From assembly GCF_031882575.1 (NCBI RefSeq), contig NZ_CP134772.1:3987001-4051000 (forward strand): 64,000 bases of DNA. The letters are read 5' to 3'. How positions within the stretch are numbered: the stretch's first letter is position 1; each line of letters begins with the position of its first letter. This DNA is from Pseudomonas sp. VD-NE ins (lineage in GTDB: Bacteria > Pseudomonadota > Gammaproteobacteria > Pseudomonadales > Pseudomonadaceae). The notes below the pieces were generated by a model, which saw only the letters and a program-made list of their open reading frames with translations, made no database searches and had not been told where the DNA came from. Of this stretch, positions 8,778-17,507 are shown piece after piece. The position numbers were made by a program, and so were the translations under genes.

Positions 8778-9649
8778 AACGCTTCGGTTTTTCCAAGTTC
8801 ATGCTGATCTTCGGCCTGATGTTCATTTATCTGCCGATGCTGATTCTGGTGATCTACTCGTTCAACGCCTCGAAACTGGTGACGGTGTGGGGTGGCTGGT
8901 CGGTGAAGTGGTACGTCGGTTTGCTCGACAACACGCAACTGATGGGCTCGGTGGTGCGCTCGCTGGAAATCGCCTGCTACACCGCGATTGCCGCCGTGGC
9001 GCTGGGCACCCTCGCCGCCTTCGTGCTGACTCGCGTCACGCGCTTCAAGGGCCGCACGCTGTTTGGTGGTCTGGTCACTGCGCCGCTGGTGATGCCTGAG
9101 GTGATCACCGGTCTGTCGCTGTTGCTGCTATTCGTGGCCATGGCGCAACTGATCGGCTGGCCGCAGGAGCGTGGCATCGTCACGATCTGGATCGCTCACA
9201 CCACGTTTTGTGCCGCTTATGTCGCGGTGGTAGTCTCCGCCCGCCTTCGCGAGCTGGATCTGTCGATCGAAGAAGCAGCGATGGATCTCGGTGCGAAGCC
9301 GTTCAAGGTGTTTTTCCTGATCACCATTCCAATGATTGCGCCGTCGCTGGCGGCGGGCGGGATGATGTCGTTCGCCTTGTCGCTGGATGACCTGGTGTTG
9401 GCCAGCTTCGTCTCCGGGCCGGGTTCGACGACCCTGCCGATGGAAGTGTTCTCGGCGGTGCGTCTGGGCGTGAAGCCTGAGATCAACGCCGTCGCCAGCC
9501 TGATTCTGCTGGCGGTGTCGCTGGTGACCTTCCTGGTCTGGTACTTCGGCCGCAAGGCAGAAGCCAACCGTAAGCGAGCGATTCAGGAAGCGATGGATCA
9601 GACCGCGAACGAGTCGTGGCAGCAACCGCAACAAGCCGCCACCGCTTGA
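8774..9649 (+). CDS. potI: Polyamine ABC transporter permease (PotI type)
   Basis: 291-residue second permease, with about six transmembrane segments and an EAA loop (EEAAMDLGAKPFKVFFLITI, about residues 156-175). ATGA overlap with potH. The last 20 residues are polar and rich in Gln and Ala and are probably a cytoplasmic tail. A family C repeat begins one base after the stop, and about 190 bp separate this gene from the binding-protein gene, so the latter may also be expressed from a promoter of its own. Confidence 0.9.
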   Translation: MKRFGFSKFMLIFGLMFIYLPMLILVIYSFNASKLVTVWGGWSVKWYVGLLDNTQLMGSVVRSLEIACYTAIAAVALGTLAAFVLTRVTRFKGRTLFGGLVTAPLVMPEVITGLSLLLLFVAMAQLIGWPQERGIVTIWIAHTTFCAAYVAVVVSARLRELDLSIEEAAMDLGAKPFKVFFLITIPMIAPSLAAGGMMSFALSLDDLVLASFVSGPGSTTLPMEVFSAVRLGVKPEINAVASLILLAVSLVTFLVWYFGRKAEANRKRAIQEAMDQTANESWQQPQQAATA

Positions 9650-9650
9650 C

Positions 9651-9738
9651 CTGTAGGAGCTGCGGCACGCTGCGATCTTTTGATCTTGATGTGAAAGATC
9701 AAAAGATCGCAGCCTCGTTTCACTCGACAGCTCCTACA
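9651..9738. repeat. Family C REP doublet
   Basis: CTGTAGGAGCTG at the left and CAGCTCCTACA at the right enclose an inner dyad GATCTTTTGATC / GATCAAAAGATC. It starts directly after the potI stop codon. Confidence 0.8.
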
Positions 9739-9752
9739 CAAATGTAGTCAGC

Positions 9753-9800
9753 CCCTCGGTCAGTCCCCTCTCCCCCTGGGAGAGGGTTAGGGTGAGGGGG
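9753..9800. repeat. Single end of a family F element
   Basis: CAGTCCCCTCTCC...GGGAGAGGGTTAGGGTGAGGG matches only the right-hand terminal hairpin of the family F elements. The rest of the element is missing. It lies just upstream of the binding-protein gene and may sit in its leader. Confidence 0.7.
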
Positions 9801-9838
9801 CTTTGCGTAACGTGAATAAAAAGAATGGAGTTGTACCG

Positions 9839-10936
9839 ATGAAAATGTTTGGCAGGACTCTGCTGACACTGTCCTTAATGGGCGCAATGGTTATGGGCGC
9901 CCAGGCCAACGACAAGGTGCTGCGTGTTTACAACTGGTCCGATTACATCGCGCCAGACACCGTCAAGAAGTTCGAAGAAGAGACCGGCATCCGCGTGACC
10001 TACGACGTCTTCGACAGCAACGAAACCCTTGAGGCGCGTTTGCTGGCGGGCAAATCCGGCTACGACCTGGTCGTGCCGTCGAACAGTTTCCTGGCCAAGC
10101 AGATCAAGGCCGGCGTCTATCAGACCCTGGACAAATCGAAGCTGCCGAACTGGAAGAATCTCAACCCGGTGCTGCTGAAAAATGCCGCCGCCAGTGATCC
10201 GGACAACGCCCACGCGTTCCCGTACATGTGGGGCTCGATCGGCATCGGTTTCAACCCGGCCAAGGTCAAGGAAGTGCTCGGCGCCAACGCCCCGACCAAT
10301 TCCTGGGACTTGCTGTTCAAACCGGAAAACGCTGAAAAACTGAAAGCCTGCGGCATCAGTTTCCTCGACTCGCCGACCGAAATGATCCCGGCCGCCCTGC
10401 ACTATCTGGGCTACCCGGTGAACGACAAGGACACCGCGCACATCAAGGAGGCCGAGGCGCTGTTCATGAAAATCCGCCCGAACGTGGCCTACTTCCACTC
10501 CTCGAAATACATCTCGGATCTGGCCAACGGCAACATCTGCGTCGCGGTCGGTTACTCCGGCGACGTGCTGCAAGCCAAGGCCCGCGCGGTGGAATCGGGC
10601 AACAACGTGGTGATCGATTACAGCATTCCCAAGGAAGGCGCCGGCAGCTTCTACGACATGGTCGCCATCCCGCGTGATGCGGCGAACGTCGAGAACGCTT
10701 ACCTGTTCATGGACTTCCTGATGCGCCCGGACATCATCGCCGAGATCACCAACAGCAACGGCTACAGCAACGCCAACGCAGCGGCCACGCCATTGGTGGA
10801 TGAAGCGATCCGCAACGACCCGGGTTCGTACCCGTCGCAAGCGGTGATGGCGACGCTGTATGCGGTGCCGGATCAGCCGATTGCCACGCAGCGAATCATG
10901 ACCCGTGGCTGGACCCGGGTGAAACTCGGTAAGTGA
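9839..10936 (+). CDS. potF: Polyamine-binding periplasmic protein (PotF/SpuD type)
   Basis: 365-residue solute-binding protein. A signal peptide ([23 protein letters not shown], cleaved near residue 23, after AQA) leads into [22 protein letters not shown], the typical start of mature PotF/SpuD proteins. Later motifs such as VGYSGDV and YSIPKEGA, as well as the ending WTRVKLGK, also fit this family. The ATG at 9839 is chosen because GGAG lies eight bases upstream and it begins the signal peptide; an earlier ATG-like start would add 12 polar residues before it. It delivers polyamine to PotGHI. A strong terminator follows. Confidence 0.9.
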   Translation: MKMFGRTLLTLSLMGAMVMGAQANDKVLRVYNWSDYIAPDTVKKFEEETGIRVTYDVFDSNETLEARLLAGKSGYDLVVPSNSFLAKQIKAGVYQTLDKSKLPNWKNLNPVLLKNAAASDPDNAHAFPYMWGSIGIGFNPAKVKEVLGANAPTNSWDLLFKPENAEKLKACGISFLDSPTEMIPAALHYLGYPVNDKDTAHIKEAEALFMKIRPNVAYFHSSKYISDLANGNICVAVGYSGDVLQAKARAVESGNNVVIDYSIPKEGAGSFYDMVAIPRDAANVENAYLFMDFLMRPDIIAEITNSNGYSNANAAATPLVDEAIRNDPGSYPSQAVMATLYAVPDQPIATQRIMTRGWTRVKLGK

Positions 10937-10942
10937 GCCGAT

Positions 10943-11050
10943 GATCGTTCCCACGCTCCGCGTGGGAATGCAGTCCGGGACGCTCTGCGTCCCAAAGCGT
11001 GACGCGGAGCGTCACAAGAGGCATTCCCACGCAGAGCGTGGGAACGATCA
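10943..11050. repeat. Family D repeat
   Basis: GATCGTTCCCACGCTCCGCG at the left and the inverse at the right, enclosing GGGACGCTCTGCGTCCC hairpins. A second copy lies at 28002-28106. It lies between the binding-protein stop and the terminator. Confidence 0.8.
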
Positions 11051-11141
11051 GTGTAAACATTTCCCGTTCACGCAGCGCCTTACCACCGCTGCACCCTGCA
11101 ATGAACGGCCTCACCTGGCTCCCTCGGTCAAGGTGAATTTC

Positions 11142-11166
11142 AGGCGCCCTCGGGCGCCTTTTTTTG
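11142..11166 (+). terminator. Rho-independent terminator after potF
   Basis: AGGCGCCC and GGGCGCCT pair across a two-base loop and are followed by a run of T. It ends just before the convergent thpR stop. Confidence 0.9.
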
Positions 11167-11171
11167 TGCCT

Positions 11172-11693
11172 TCAGATCAGCGGCCAATCTTGCAGGATCC
11201 GATAGCGGCCCTTGTGTGATTCGAACAGGGCGAAGCGTTCGGCACGCAGGAAAAACTCCGGCGGCGTAGCGGATTCCGGTTCCGGCGCGCGGTAGTCTCG
11301 GGCCAGCGTCAGGTGCGGGCGAAACTCGCGGGGCGTCTCTTCAAAGCCAAACGGCAACATCGCCTGCTCCAGCGCATAGACCAAGCGCAACAACGTTTGC
11401 GGAGCCTGCTCAGGCGCCAGCGACAACACCCCGGCGCGATGCCAGACCTGCAAGCGATCCAGCGCAATCTTCAATGGCTCACCCGGCGTGCGTACGTGCC
11501 CGGCCGCCTCGCAGACTTCATTGATCTGCGCCAATGGCACGGCGCCGAGAAACAGCAACGTCAGATGAAAGTTGTCCGCCGGCACCGGCTTACCGGTGCG
11601 CAACCCCAACTCCACTCGCCATTGTGCAATCGCCTTGCGTTGCACCGCCGGGCAATCGAGGGCGAAAAACAGTCGCTTCGCTTCATCGGTCAT
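11172..11693 (-). CDS. thpR: RNA 2',3'-cyclic phosphodiesterase
   Basis: 173-residue member of the LigT/2H phosphoesterase family. Both catalytic HxTx motifs are present, HLTL at residues 43-46 and HLTL at 128-131, with the spacing expected for the two-lobed 2H fold. ThpR hydrolyses 2',3'-cyclic phosphates at RNA ends and can ligate tRNA halves in vitro; the cellular role is uncertain. It is a single gene, convergent with the polyamine transporter. Confidence 0.88.
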   Translation of the reverse strand: MTDEAKRLFFALDCPAVQRKAIAQWRVELGLRTGKPVPADNFHLTLLFLGAVPLAQINEVCEAAGHVRTPGEPLKIALDRLQVWHRAGVLSLAPEQAPQTLLRLVYALEQAMLPFGFEETPREFRPHLTLARDYRAPEPESATPPEFFLRAERFALFESHKGRYRILQDWPLI

Positions 11694-11800
11694 GGCCCTG
11701 CTCCCCTGTTCATCGTGATCCGCCGGATTCTACACAGCCTGACCAGACGACTCGTGACAGGAAGCTATAGTTCAAGGATTGCCATCAACCGGAGGCCGCC

Positions 11801-11995
11801 ATGCGCGAGGTCCTCAGCAAAGAACCGTGGTGGGCCCGCCCGCCCAATCCCGGGCAGGATGAAAGTGAACTGGAATGGGGCTGGCTGGTGCATTACAGCG
11901 AGGGTGAGCCGCGCTTCGAGTTCGTCCGTGAACGGCCGACGGACGAGCAGATCCGCGACCGCAAAAGCTGCCGCATCACCCCCTCACCCGAGTGA
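11801..11995 (+). CDS. Small hypothetical protein (64 aa)
   Basis: A 64-residue acidic, tryptophan-rich soluble protein (PWWARPP near the start, LEWGWLVHY in the middle). There is no signal peptide or membrane segment. GGAGG sits six bases before the ATG, which is a strong site for such a small gene, and codon use is like the neighbours. It is divergent from thpR. I do not recognise a family. REP elements begin about 10 bases after the stop. Confidence 0.65.
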   Translation: MREVLSKEPWWARPPNPGQDESELEWGWLVHYSEGEPRFEFVRERPTDEQIRDRKSCRITPSPE

Positions 11996-12004
11996 ACACA
12001 GTAC

Positions 12005-12229
12005 CTGTAGGCCTTCGCCTGCTCGCGATAGCGGCAGGTCTCCCAATGAGGTGTTGAATGTGCAGACGCCATCGCTGGCAAGCCAGCTCCCACAGGGTCG
12101 TGCGGTGCGCCCACCATTGCTGGCTTCACACAAAACCTGTGGGAGCTGGCTTGCCAGCGATAGCGGTAGGTCAGGCAATGATGATTTTGAATGTACGGGC
12201 GCCATCGCGAGTACACGAAAGCCTACAAG
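12005..12229. repeat. Two tandem hybrid REPINs (E-A and A-E)
   Basis: Four REP units in the order E(+), A(-), A(+), E(-). The left doublet pairs a TGTAGGCCTTCGCCTGC unit with a family A unit, and the right doublet is its mirror image with a decayed E arm. The last 16 bases or so separate it from the DUF1428 stop. Confidence 0.75.
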
Positions 12230-12245
12230 AGATTTTGCGTTGGCC

Positions 12246-12599
12246 TCAGGGTTCGAGGATGTTTTTGAAGCCGCCAAAAATCATGCGTTGGCCATCAAAC
12301 CCCATCGGGTTGACGTCGGGTTGCATGCGCGGGTCTTCCATCATTTTTGCCATGCCGGCATCACGGGTGGTTTTGTCCGGCCAGATCAGCCAGCCGGACG
12401 ACACCGTTTCGCCCTCCTTGAGTTTGACCGCCATCGGAAATGACGTGACCTTGCCCTCCGGCACGTCATCGCCCCAGCACTGCATCACATCCTGTGCACC
12501 ATATTCCTTGAACAGTTTCGCCGCGATTTCACAGTGCTTTTTGTACTGCTCAAGGTTGGCAGTCGGCACCGGCGCCACAAAAATATCGATGTAAGCCAT
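12246..12599 (-). CDS. DUF1428 family protein
   Basis: 117-residue protein of the DUF1428 family, a dimeric alpha/beta-barrel-like fold of unknown function. It begins MAYIDIFVAPVPTANLEQYK and ends MIFGGFKNILEP, both typical of the family. The ATG at 12599 is preferred over one at 12605 because the AGGAGA site would touch the earlier codon. The start lies three bases after the stop of the upstream lipoprotein gene, so the two are probably cotranscribed. Confidence 0.8.
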   Translation of the reverse strand: MAYIDIFVAPVPTANLEQYKKHCEIAAKLFKEYGAQDVMQCWGDDVPEGKVTSFPMAVKLKEGETVSSGWLIWPDKTTRDAGMAKMMEDPRMQPDVNPMGFDGQRMIFGGFKNILEP

Positions 12600-12601
12600 G
12601 A

Positions 12602-13684
12602 TCATTCTCCTTGCACGTTGGGTTCGATCTGCTGGTTAGTCGATTGCGGTGGCTGCCATTCGACAGCATTCACACCCAAGCCGACCGACGGTTCATCGCC
12701 CCCACCCAGATTGCGTTCGACCTGCCCGGCCATGTGCAGCGTGCCGGCCATGACGCCGGTGGTCGGGTTCTGCACCAGTTTCAGCCAGGCCTTGTCGAAG
12801 GTGCTGCCCAGGCTGCTGCGGATCAACGCTTCGCTGTCCGGCCGGTCATTGGCCTGAATGATCGCGCGAATGCCCGCCACACCGACCGAAATCAGCCCTC
12901 CGGCCAGTTTTCCTGCCGCAGCAGCCACCGCACTGGCGGCGCCGCGCGGGGCCATTTCCGCCTCCATACGCTGGCTCGCGCGCTTGGCCACCGGGGCCAT
13001 GCCAGCGTCAGTCGAGGCGATACCCTTGGCGCCGCCGTCAGTGTGAATCTTGTCGATCAGAGCGGCGTAGGCCGGCAAGGTGTTCAACGGTTCCGTGCTG
13101 ATCACTTGAAACAACGAGGCGTCTCGCGCCGGCGGCGGGCCCAGCGCGATGGCGGGGACTTTCTGCAAGCGTCCGTTGAGCTGACCAACGGGCACACCAT
13201 GACGTTGGGCGATGAGCGGCATCTGCTGCGCCATCAACTGCGCATAGAACGCCGTGGCCTGCCCGAGAATCGCATCCGGATCGATCTCCACCGCCACCGG
13301 CGCCAGCACCCTTTCCTGATATTGCTCAAGCAGATACGCCGCCAGCCGCTTGGCCGACGCGTCCTGTTCGCCACCGGCATTGATCGTGTACCAACTGACC
13401 TTCATCGACAGCCATTCCTGGGTCCAGTAGCTGCTGAACCACGGGATGAAATTTTCTTCAGTTTGCTGATAGACCCGAGTGCGCCAATGTTCCATTGAGC
13501 CACGGGCAAAGACTTTGACTTGCTCGGTGGACTGCTGCGAAGCGCTGACGATTTCCCGGTCGATCTGCTGCCAGGTAGCTGGCGAGACAAACACAGCCTG
13601 CGGCGCCGACACCGGCGCCCGCGCCGAAGTGGCGCAGCCGGCCAGCAACAACAATGCGGCGACGAGCAGCGCACGCGGGTTCAC
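12602..13684 (-). CDS. Putative outer-membrane lipoprotein of unknown function
   Basis: About 360 residues. A lipoprotein signal with lipobox LLLLAGC lies at the start; the GTG at 13684 (VNPRALLVAALLLLAGC) puts the Cys at residue 17, as expected, whereas the open frame begins 18 codons earlier. The mature protein is mostly helical and Ala/Gln-rich, with a Gly/Ala segment (about 260-290, AASAVAAAAGKLAGGLISVG) that might enter or touch a membrane. I do not recognise a domain. It is followed immediately by the DUF1428 gene. Confidence 0.7.
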   Translation of the reverse strand: MNPRALLVAALLLLAGCATSARAPVSAPQAVFVSPATWQQIDREIVSASQQSTEQVKVFARGSMEHWRTRVYQQTEENFIPWFSSYWTQEWLSMKVSWYTINAGGEQDASAKRLAAYLLEQYQERVLAPVAVEIDPDAILGQATAFYAQLMAQQMPLIAQRHGVPVGQLNGRLQKVPAIALGPPPARDASLFQVISTEPLNTLPAYAALIDKIHTDGGAKGIASTDAGMAPVAKRASQRMEAEMAPRGAASAVAAAAGKLAGGLISVGVAGIRAIIQANDRPDSEALIRSSLGSTFDKAWLKLVQNPTTGVMAGTLHMAGQVERNLGGGDEPSVGLGVNAVEWQPPQSTNQQIEPNVQGE

Positions 13685-13761
13685 GGTGGCGGTGTCCTTG
13701 AAAATCCGGGGAGACAGATTTGAGTATAGGTGGGTCAATTGAGCCTGATGTTGGATGTACC

Positions 13762-13862
13762 GGCCTCATCGCTGGCAAGCCAGCTCCCACAAGGATTTCC
13801 AGCGGCCGCAGATTTTGTAAACACCTCAGAACCTGTGGGAGCTGGCTTGCCAGCGATGCGGC
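13762..13862. repeat. Family A REP units, back to back
   Basis: TCGCTGGCAAGCCAGCTCCC (minus unit) and CCTGTGGGAGCTGGC (plus unit) point away from each other, the reverse of the REPIN arrangement. It fills much of the gap before the next plus-strand gene. Confidence 0.8.
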
Positions 13863-13989
13863 CATCTGCAACACACCGAAACCCCAACCATCACTGCCAT
13901 CGATATTCACCATCGCCACGATTGCCTTCCGCTCGCCGACCATGAAAGGCACGATTAAGCCATCCGAAACACAACGAGGAGTTCACAGC

Positions 13990-14268
13990 ATGATTCACAC
14001 CCACGTCACACTCTCCGTGAGTTTCCCGGTGTTCGGCAGCAACTATTACGACCAGCACGCCGTGTCGCACAAGGCCCAGGCACTGGTGTTCAACGAAGAT
14101 TTCGAAGATCTGCTGATGCCCGCCGCCACCAATCATTTCAGCAATGAAGTGGTCGGCATCAACGATCAGTTCCGTTTTCTGAGCGACATTCTCGCCACCC
14201 ATTTGCTGGACATCGAGGCTTCCATGCCTGCGCGATCCAGCGTCCGGGCGAGCGCTCACTTTTCTTGA
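13990..14268 (+). CDS. Small hypothetical protein (92 aa)
   Basis: A 92-residue protein beginning MIHTHVTLSVSFPVFGSNYY, with no signal peptide or membrane segment and a polar, acidic middle (NEDFEDLLMPA). The ATG at 13990 follows GAGGAG with good spacing. The frame stays open upstream to 13720, but that part crosses a REP pair and is not credible. A terminator follows. I do not recognise a family. Confidence 0.65.
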   Translation: MIHTHVTLSVSFPVFGSNYYDQHAVSHKAQALVFNEDFEDLLMPAATNHFSNEVVGINDQFRFLSDILATHLLDIEASMPARSSVRASAHFS

Positions 14269-14286
14269 GTATCGAGGGTTAAACAA

Positions 14287-14315
14287 AGAGGGCGTCCCAT
14301 CGCGGGACGCCCTCT
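14287..14315. terminator. Bidirectional terminator
   Basis: AGAGGGCGTCCC and GGGACGCCCTCT pair across a short loop. The T run is better on the minus strand (CTTTGTTT), so it probably ends the lipoprotein gene at 14325 as well as the plus-strand small gene. Confidence 0.8.
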
Positions 14316-14324
14316 TGCGTTCAA

Positions 14325-14528
14325 TCAGTCATCATCCCGATCACGGTAGTAACGACGCCCGTCGCGGCGATCATCGCGATCATCCCAGCGCCGGTCATGG
14401 TCGTAATTGCGACCGTGATCGCGGTCGTAATGCCGGCCATGGCGGTGGTCATCATCAAAATCCGCGACACAGCCGCCGAGCAATACGGCAGCGGTCACGG
14501 TCAGCAGCATCGTTGTTGCGCGCTTCAT
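14325..14528 (-). CDS. Small lipoprotein with Asp/Arg/His-rich tail
   Basis: 67 residues. A lipoprotein signal (MKRATTMLLTVTAAVLLGGC, Cys20) is followed by a tail almost wholly of Asp, Arg, His and Tyr, with repeated DRDH, HDRRWDDRDDRRDGRR-like runs. The tail is highly charged, probably disordered, and could bind metal or polyanions; that is speculation. Gly/Arg/Asp/His-rich small lipoproteins of unknown role occur in Pseudomonas. The shared terminator at 14287 lies downstream. Confidence 0.7.
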   Translation of the reverse strand: MKRATTMLLTVTAAVLLGGCVADFDDDHRHGRHYDRDHGRNYDHDRRWDDRDDRRDGRRYYRDRDDD

Positions 14529-14771
14529 TCAACACTTCCCTAAAACCAAGGTCTTGACGACGGAATCGGCCACGCTGCCCACGCCTTCAGGACGCGGTGC
14601 GCGCAGCCGCAGATACGACCGGGCAAAACGCCGTTGATTCAGTGGCCACTATCGACCGTTTGTCGCCCCGCCCGCACTGCCCGAGCGGCGGCGAAATGCC
14701 ACCTATACTCCTTGCAACCAAGCCCCACGCAATGGATCTGCGCCCTCAATAACAACAAGCAGAGGTGGACC

Positions 14772-16526
14772 ATGGTCTGGCAGCAAATTTACGACCCGTT
14801 CGGCAACCCGGTGATCTCCACGCTCATGGCCGCCGTACCGGTGGTGGTGATGCTCGCGGCGCTGGCGTTCTTTCATGTCAAAGCGCATCTCGCGGCGCTG
14901 CTGGCGCTGGCGTCCGCCCTGCTGATTTCGATTTTCGCCTTCGGCATGCCTGCGAGCATGGCTGGCTCTGCGGCGTTGTTTGGCGCGGCGAATGGCTTGC
15001 TGCCAATCGGCTGGATCGTCCTCAACATCATCTTTCTGCATCGCCTGACCACCGAGAACGGCTCGTTCAAAGTGCTGCAGGATTCTCTCGCACGCATCAC
15101 CGATGATCGCCGTTTGCAGTTGCTGCTGATCGCGTTCTGCTTCGGTGCGTTTTTCGAAGGTGCGGCGGGGTTTGGCACGCCGGTGGCGGTGACCGGGGCG
15201 ATTCTGATTGGTCTGGGTTTTTCGCCGTTGGCTGCGTCGGGTCTGGCGCTGATCGCCAACACCGCGCCAGTGGCCTTCGGCGCGCTAGGCACACCGATCA
15301 TTACCTTGGCCAAAGTCACCGGGCTGGATGAAATGGAGCTGTCGATGATGGTCGGTCGGCAGTTGCCGTTTTTCTCGGTGCTGGTGCCGTTCTGGCTGAT
15401 CTGGGCGTTTGCCGGGTGGCGCAAGATGCTGGAGATCTGGCCGGCGATTCTGGTGGCCGGGGTCAGCTTCGCCGTGCCGCAGTTTCTGGTGTCGAACTAC
15501 CACGGGCCGATGCTGGTGGACGTGATCGCCGCGCTGATTTCCATGGCCTGTCTGACCTTGTTTTTGAAGGTGTGGAAACCGGCGACCATTCACACCTCGG
15601 CAGCGCTGTCAGGGCGGGTCGACAATTCCAGAGTCGAGGAAGAAAAAGTCACCGCCAGCGCCGCGTTCAGCGATCAGGCGCGCCCGGCAGTCATGCGTGC
15701 GTGGATGCCGTGGATCATCCTCACCGTGTTCGTGTTTGCCTGGGGCACGCAGGGCTTCAAGAATATGTTCGACGTGCGCCCGGCGATTGATCCGGTCACG
15801 CACTCGGCCAAACTCGACCCCTCGGGCAAACCGGTGAACGAGGCTAATCCGATCTTCGCACCGGCGGTGACCTTCACCACCTTGCACCTTCAGATCGAAA
15901 AAGTGCCGCCGGTGGTGGCCGCACCGAAGGCTGAAGAAGCGGTGTACAAATTCACCTGGTTCACCGCCACCGGCAGCGGGATTCTGCTGGCAGCGATTGT
16001 CGGCGGCTTGCTGATGGGCTATTCGATTCCGCAATTGATCAAGCAATACCTGCGCACGTTGTGGGTGGTGCGGTTTTCGTTGATCACGATTGCGGCGATG
16101 TTGGCGCTGGGGTTCCTCACGCGCTATTCAGGGCTCGACGCGACCATGGGTCTGGCGTTTGCGGCGACGGGGATTTTCTATCCGATGTTCGGCACATTGC
16201 TCGGTTGGCTGGGTGTGGCGTTGACCGGTTCGGATACCGCGTCGAACGTATTGTTTGGTGGTTTGCAGCGAGTAACTTCGGAACAGCTCGGCATCAGTCC
16301 GATCCTCATGGCAGCGGCGAACAGTTCCGGCGGGGTGATGGGCAAAATGGTCGATGCGCAATCGATCGTGGTCGCCTCCACCGCGACGCGTTGGTATGGG
16401 CATGAGGGCGAGATTTTGCGCTACGTGTTCTTTCACTCGATTGTGCTGGCGATCCTGGTCGGCGGGCTGGTGACGTTGCAGGCGTATGTGGCGCCGTTTA
16501 CTTCGATGGTGGTGGGCGGGCATTGA
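14772..16526 (+). CDS. L-lactate permease family transporter (LctP)
   Basis: 584-residue inner-membrane protein with about 12-14 hydrophobic segments. Family signatures include the GAFFEGAAGFGTPVAVTGAI region (about residues 120-140), NTAPVAFGALGTP (about 165) and the C-terminal GSDTASNVLFGGLQ and ANSSGGVMGKM segments. The family transports L-lactate, D-lactate or glycolate with protons. A polar insertion near residues 340-400 makes it somewhat longer than the usual 550-560. The ATG at 14772 follows AGAGGTGG. No lactate dehydrogenase gene is adjacent, so the substrate is open. Three REP units follow. Confidence 0.85.
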   Translation: MVWQQIYDPFGNPVISTLMAAVPVVVMLAALAFFHVKAHLAALLALASALLISIFAFGMPASMAGSAALFGAANGLLPIGWIVLNIIFLHRLTTENGSFKVLQDSLARITDDRRLQLLLIAFCFGAFFEGAAGFGTPVAVTGAILIGLGFSPLAASGLALIANTAPVAFGALGTPIITLAKVTGLDEMELSMMVGRQLPFFSVLVPFWLIWAFAGWRKMLEIWPAILVAGVSFAVPQFLVSNYHGPMLVDVIAALISMACLTLFLKVWKPATIHTSAALSGRVDNSRVEEEKVTASAAFSDQARPAVMRAWMPWIILTVFVFAWGTQGFKNMFDVRPAIDPVTHSAKLDPSGKPVNEANPIFAPAVTFTTLHLQIEKVPPVVAAPKAEEAVYKFTWFTATGSGILLAAIVGGLLMGYSIPQLIKQYLRTLWVVRFSLITIAAMLALGFLTRYSGLDATMGLAFAATGIFYPMFGTLLGWLGVALTGSDTASNVLFGGLQRVTSEQLGISPILMAAANSSGGVMGKMVDAQSIVVASTATRWYGHEGEILRYVFFHSIVLAILVGGLVTLQAYVAPFTSMVVGGH

Positions 16527-16540
16527 GGCTGGATGTTCTG

Positions 16541-16705
16541 GCCTCATCGCTGGCAAGCCAGCTCCCACAGGGACTCATGCTGTAAACACAATTTCATTCA
16601 CAACATCGAAACCTGTGGGAGCTGGCTTGCCAGCGATGAGGCACTGACATTCAACACTCATGTTGACTGACAAGACGCTATCGCGAGCAGGCTCGCTCCT
16701 ACAGT
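16541..16705. repeat. REP cluster: A(-), A(+), B(-)
   Basis: A minus-oriented family A unit, a plus-oriented family A unit and a minus-oriented unit with the family B core GCGAGCAGGCTCGCTCC. The last two form a mixed A/B doublet. The 357-bp gap before the next gene otherwise holds only its leader. Confidence 0.8.
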
Positions 16706-16883
16706 GGATCTGTGTTAGTTGGACGATTAATGAGCCACCTGCATAACTCTATAGCGAAAATCCGACAAAACCTTTTCCTCTTTCCGGCAGTCACTCCTTA
16801 ACGAGACCGGCGATGACGCTGGCTGCCCGTTTGGGCCATCCACGACCCTGCTGCCCTGATGAAGAAAGAAAAGGAATCGAATC

Positions 16884-17507
16884 ATGACGATTTCCCGACG
16901 CGGATTTCTGATCCTCGGCGCCGTGACCGCCACCGCGTTCGCGATGCCGCCGTTTATCAGCCTCAAGGCCTACGCGGCCAATCTGGAGCAACCGGCCATG
17001 AGCAAAGTGACGATCAACGTCAACGGCAAGCCGCGTGCGCTTGACGTCGACACCCGCACCACCCTGCTCGATGCCTTGCGCGAGCACCTGCACCTGACCG
17101 GCAGTAAAAAAGGCTGCGACCACGGCCAGTGTGGCGCCTGCACGGTGATCGCCGATGGTCGACGGATCAATTCTTGCCTGACCCTGGCGGTGATGCACGA
17201 AGGCAGTGAGATCACCACCATCGAAGGCCTCGGCATGCCCGACAATCTGCACCCGATGCAAGCAGCGTTCATCAAGCATGACGGCTATCAGTGCGGCTAT
17301 TGCACACCGGGGCAGATCTGCTCGGCAGTGGCGGTGATCAAGGAAATCCGCGATGGCATCCCCAGCCACGTCAGTGAAAGCCTCACCGAGCAACCGCAAC
17401 TGATCGCCAGTGAGTTTCAGGAGCGCATGAGCGGCAATATCTGCCGCTGCGGCGCTTACTCGAACATCATCGAAGCCATCACCGAAGTCGCGGAGGTGCC
17501 GGCATGA
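16884..17507 (+). CDS. paoA: Aldehyde oxidoreductase, [2Fe-2S] subunit (PaoA/YagT type)
   Basis: 207 residues. A Tat signal (SRRGFLILG, residues 4-12) shows export as a folded complex. The mature part has the ferredoxin fold with Cys78, 83, 86 and 98, and the second cluster domain with Cys137, 140, 187 and 189, as in xanthine-oxidase-family small subunits. Long identical stretches with E. coli PaoA (YagT) are recognisable, such as [24 protein letters not shown] and [19 protein letters not shown] precedes the ATG. First gene of a three-gene operon, with ATGA overlaps. It passes electrons from the molybdenum site. Confidence 0.9.
   Translation: MTISRRGFLILGAVTATAFAMPPFISLKAYAANLEQPAMSKVTINVNGKPRALDVDTRTTLLDALREHLHLTGSKKGCDHGQCGACTVIADGRRINSCLTLAVMHEGSEITTIEGLGMPDNLHPMQAAFIKHDGYQCGYCTPGQICSAVAVIKEIRDGIPSHVSESLTEQPQLIASEFQERMSGNICRCGAYSNIIEAITEVAEVPA

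Noticed and set aside
10943..11050. Family D palindrome as the terminator of potF
   Set aside because: No T run follows the hairpins, and a proper terminator lies at 11142-11166. The same sequence at 28002 lies inside a same-strand gene pair.
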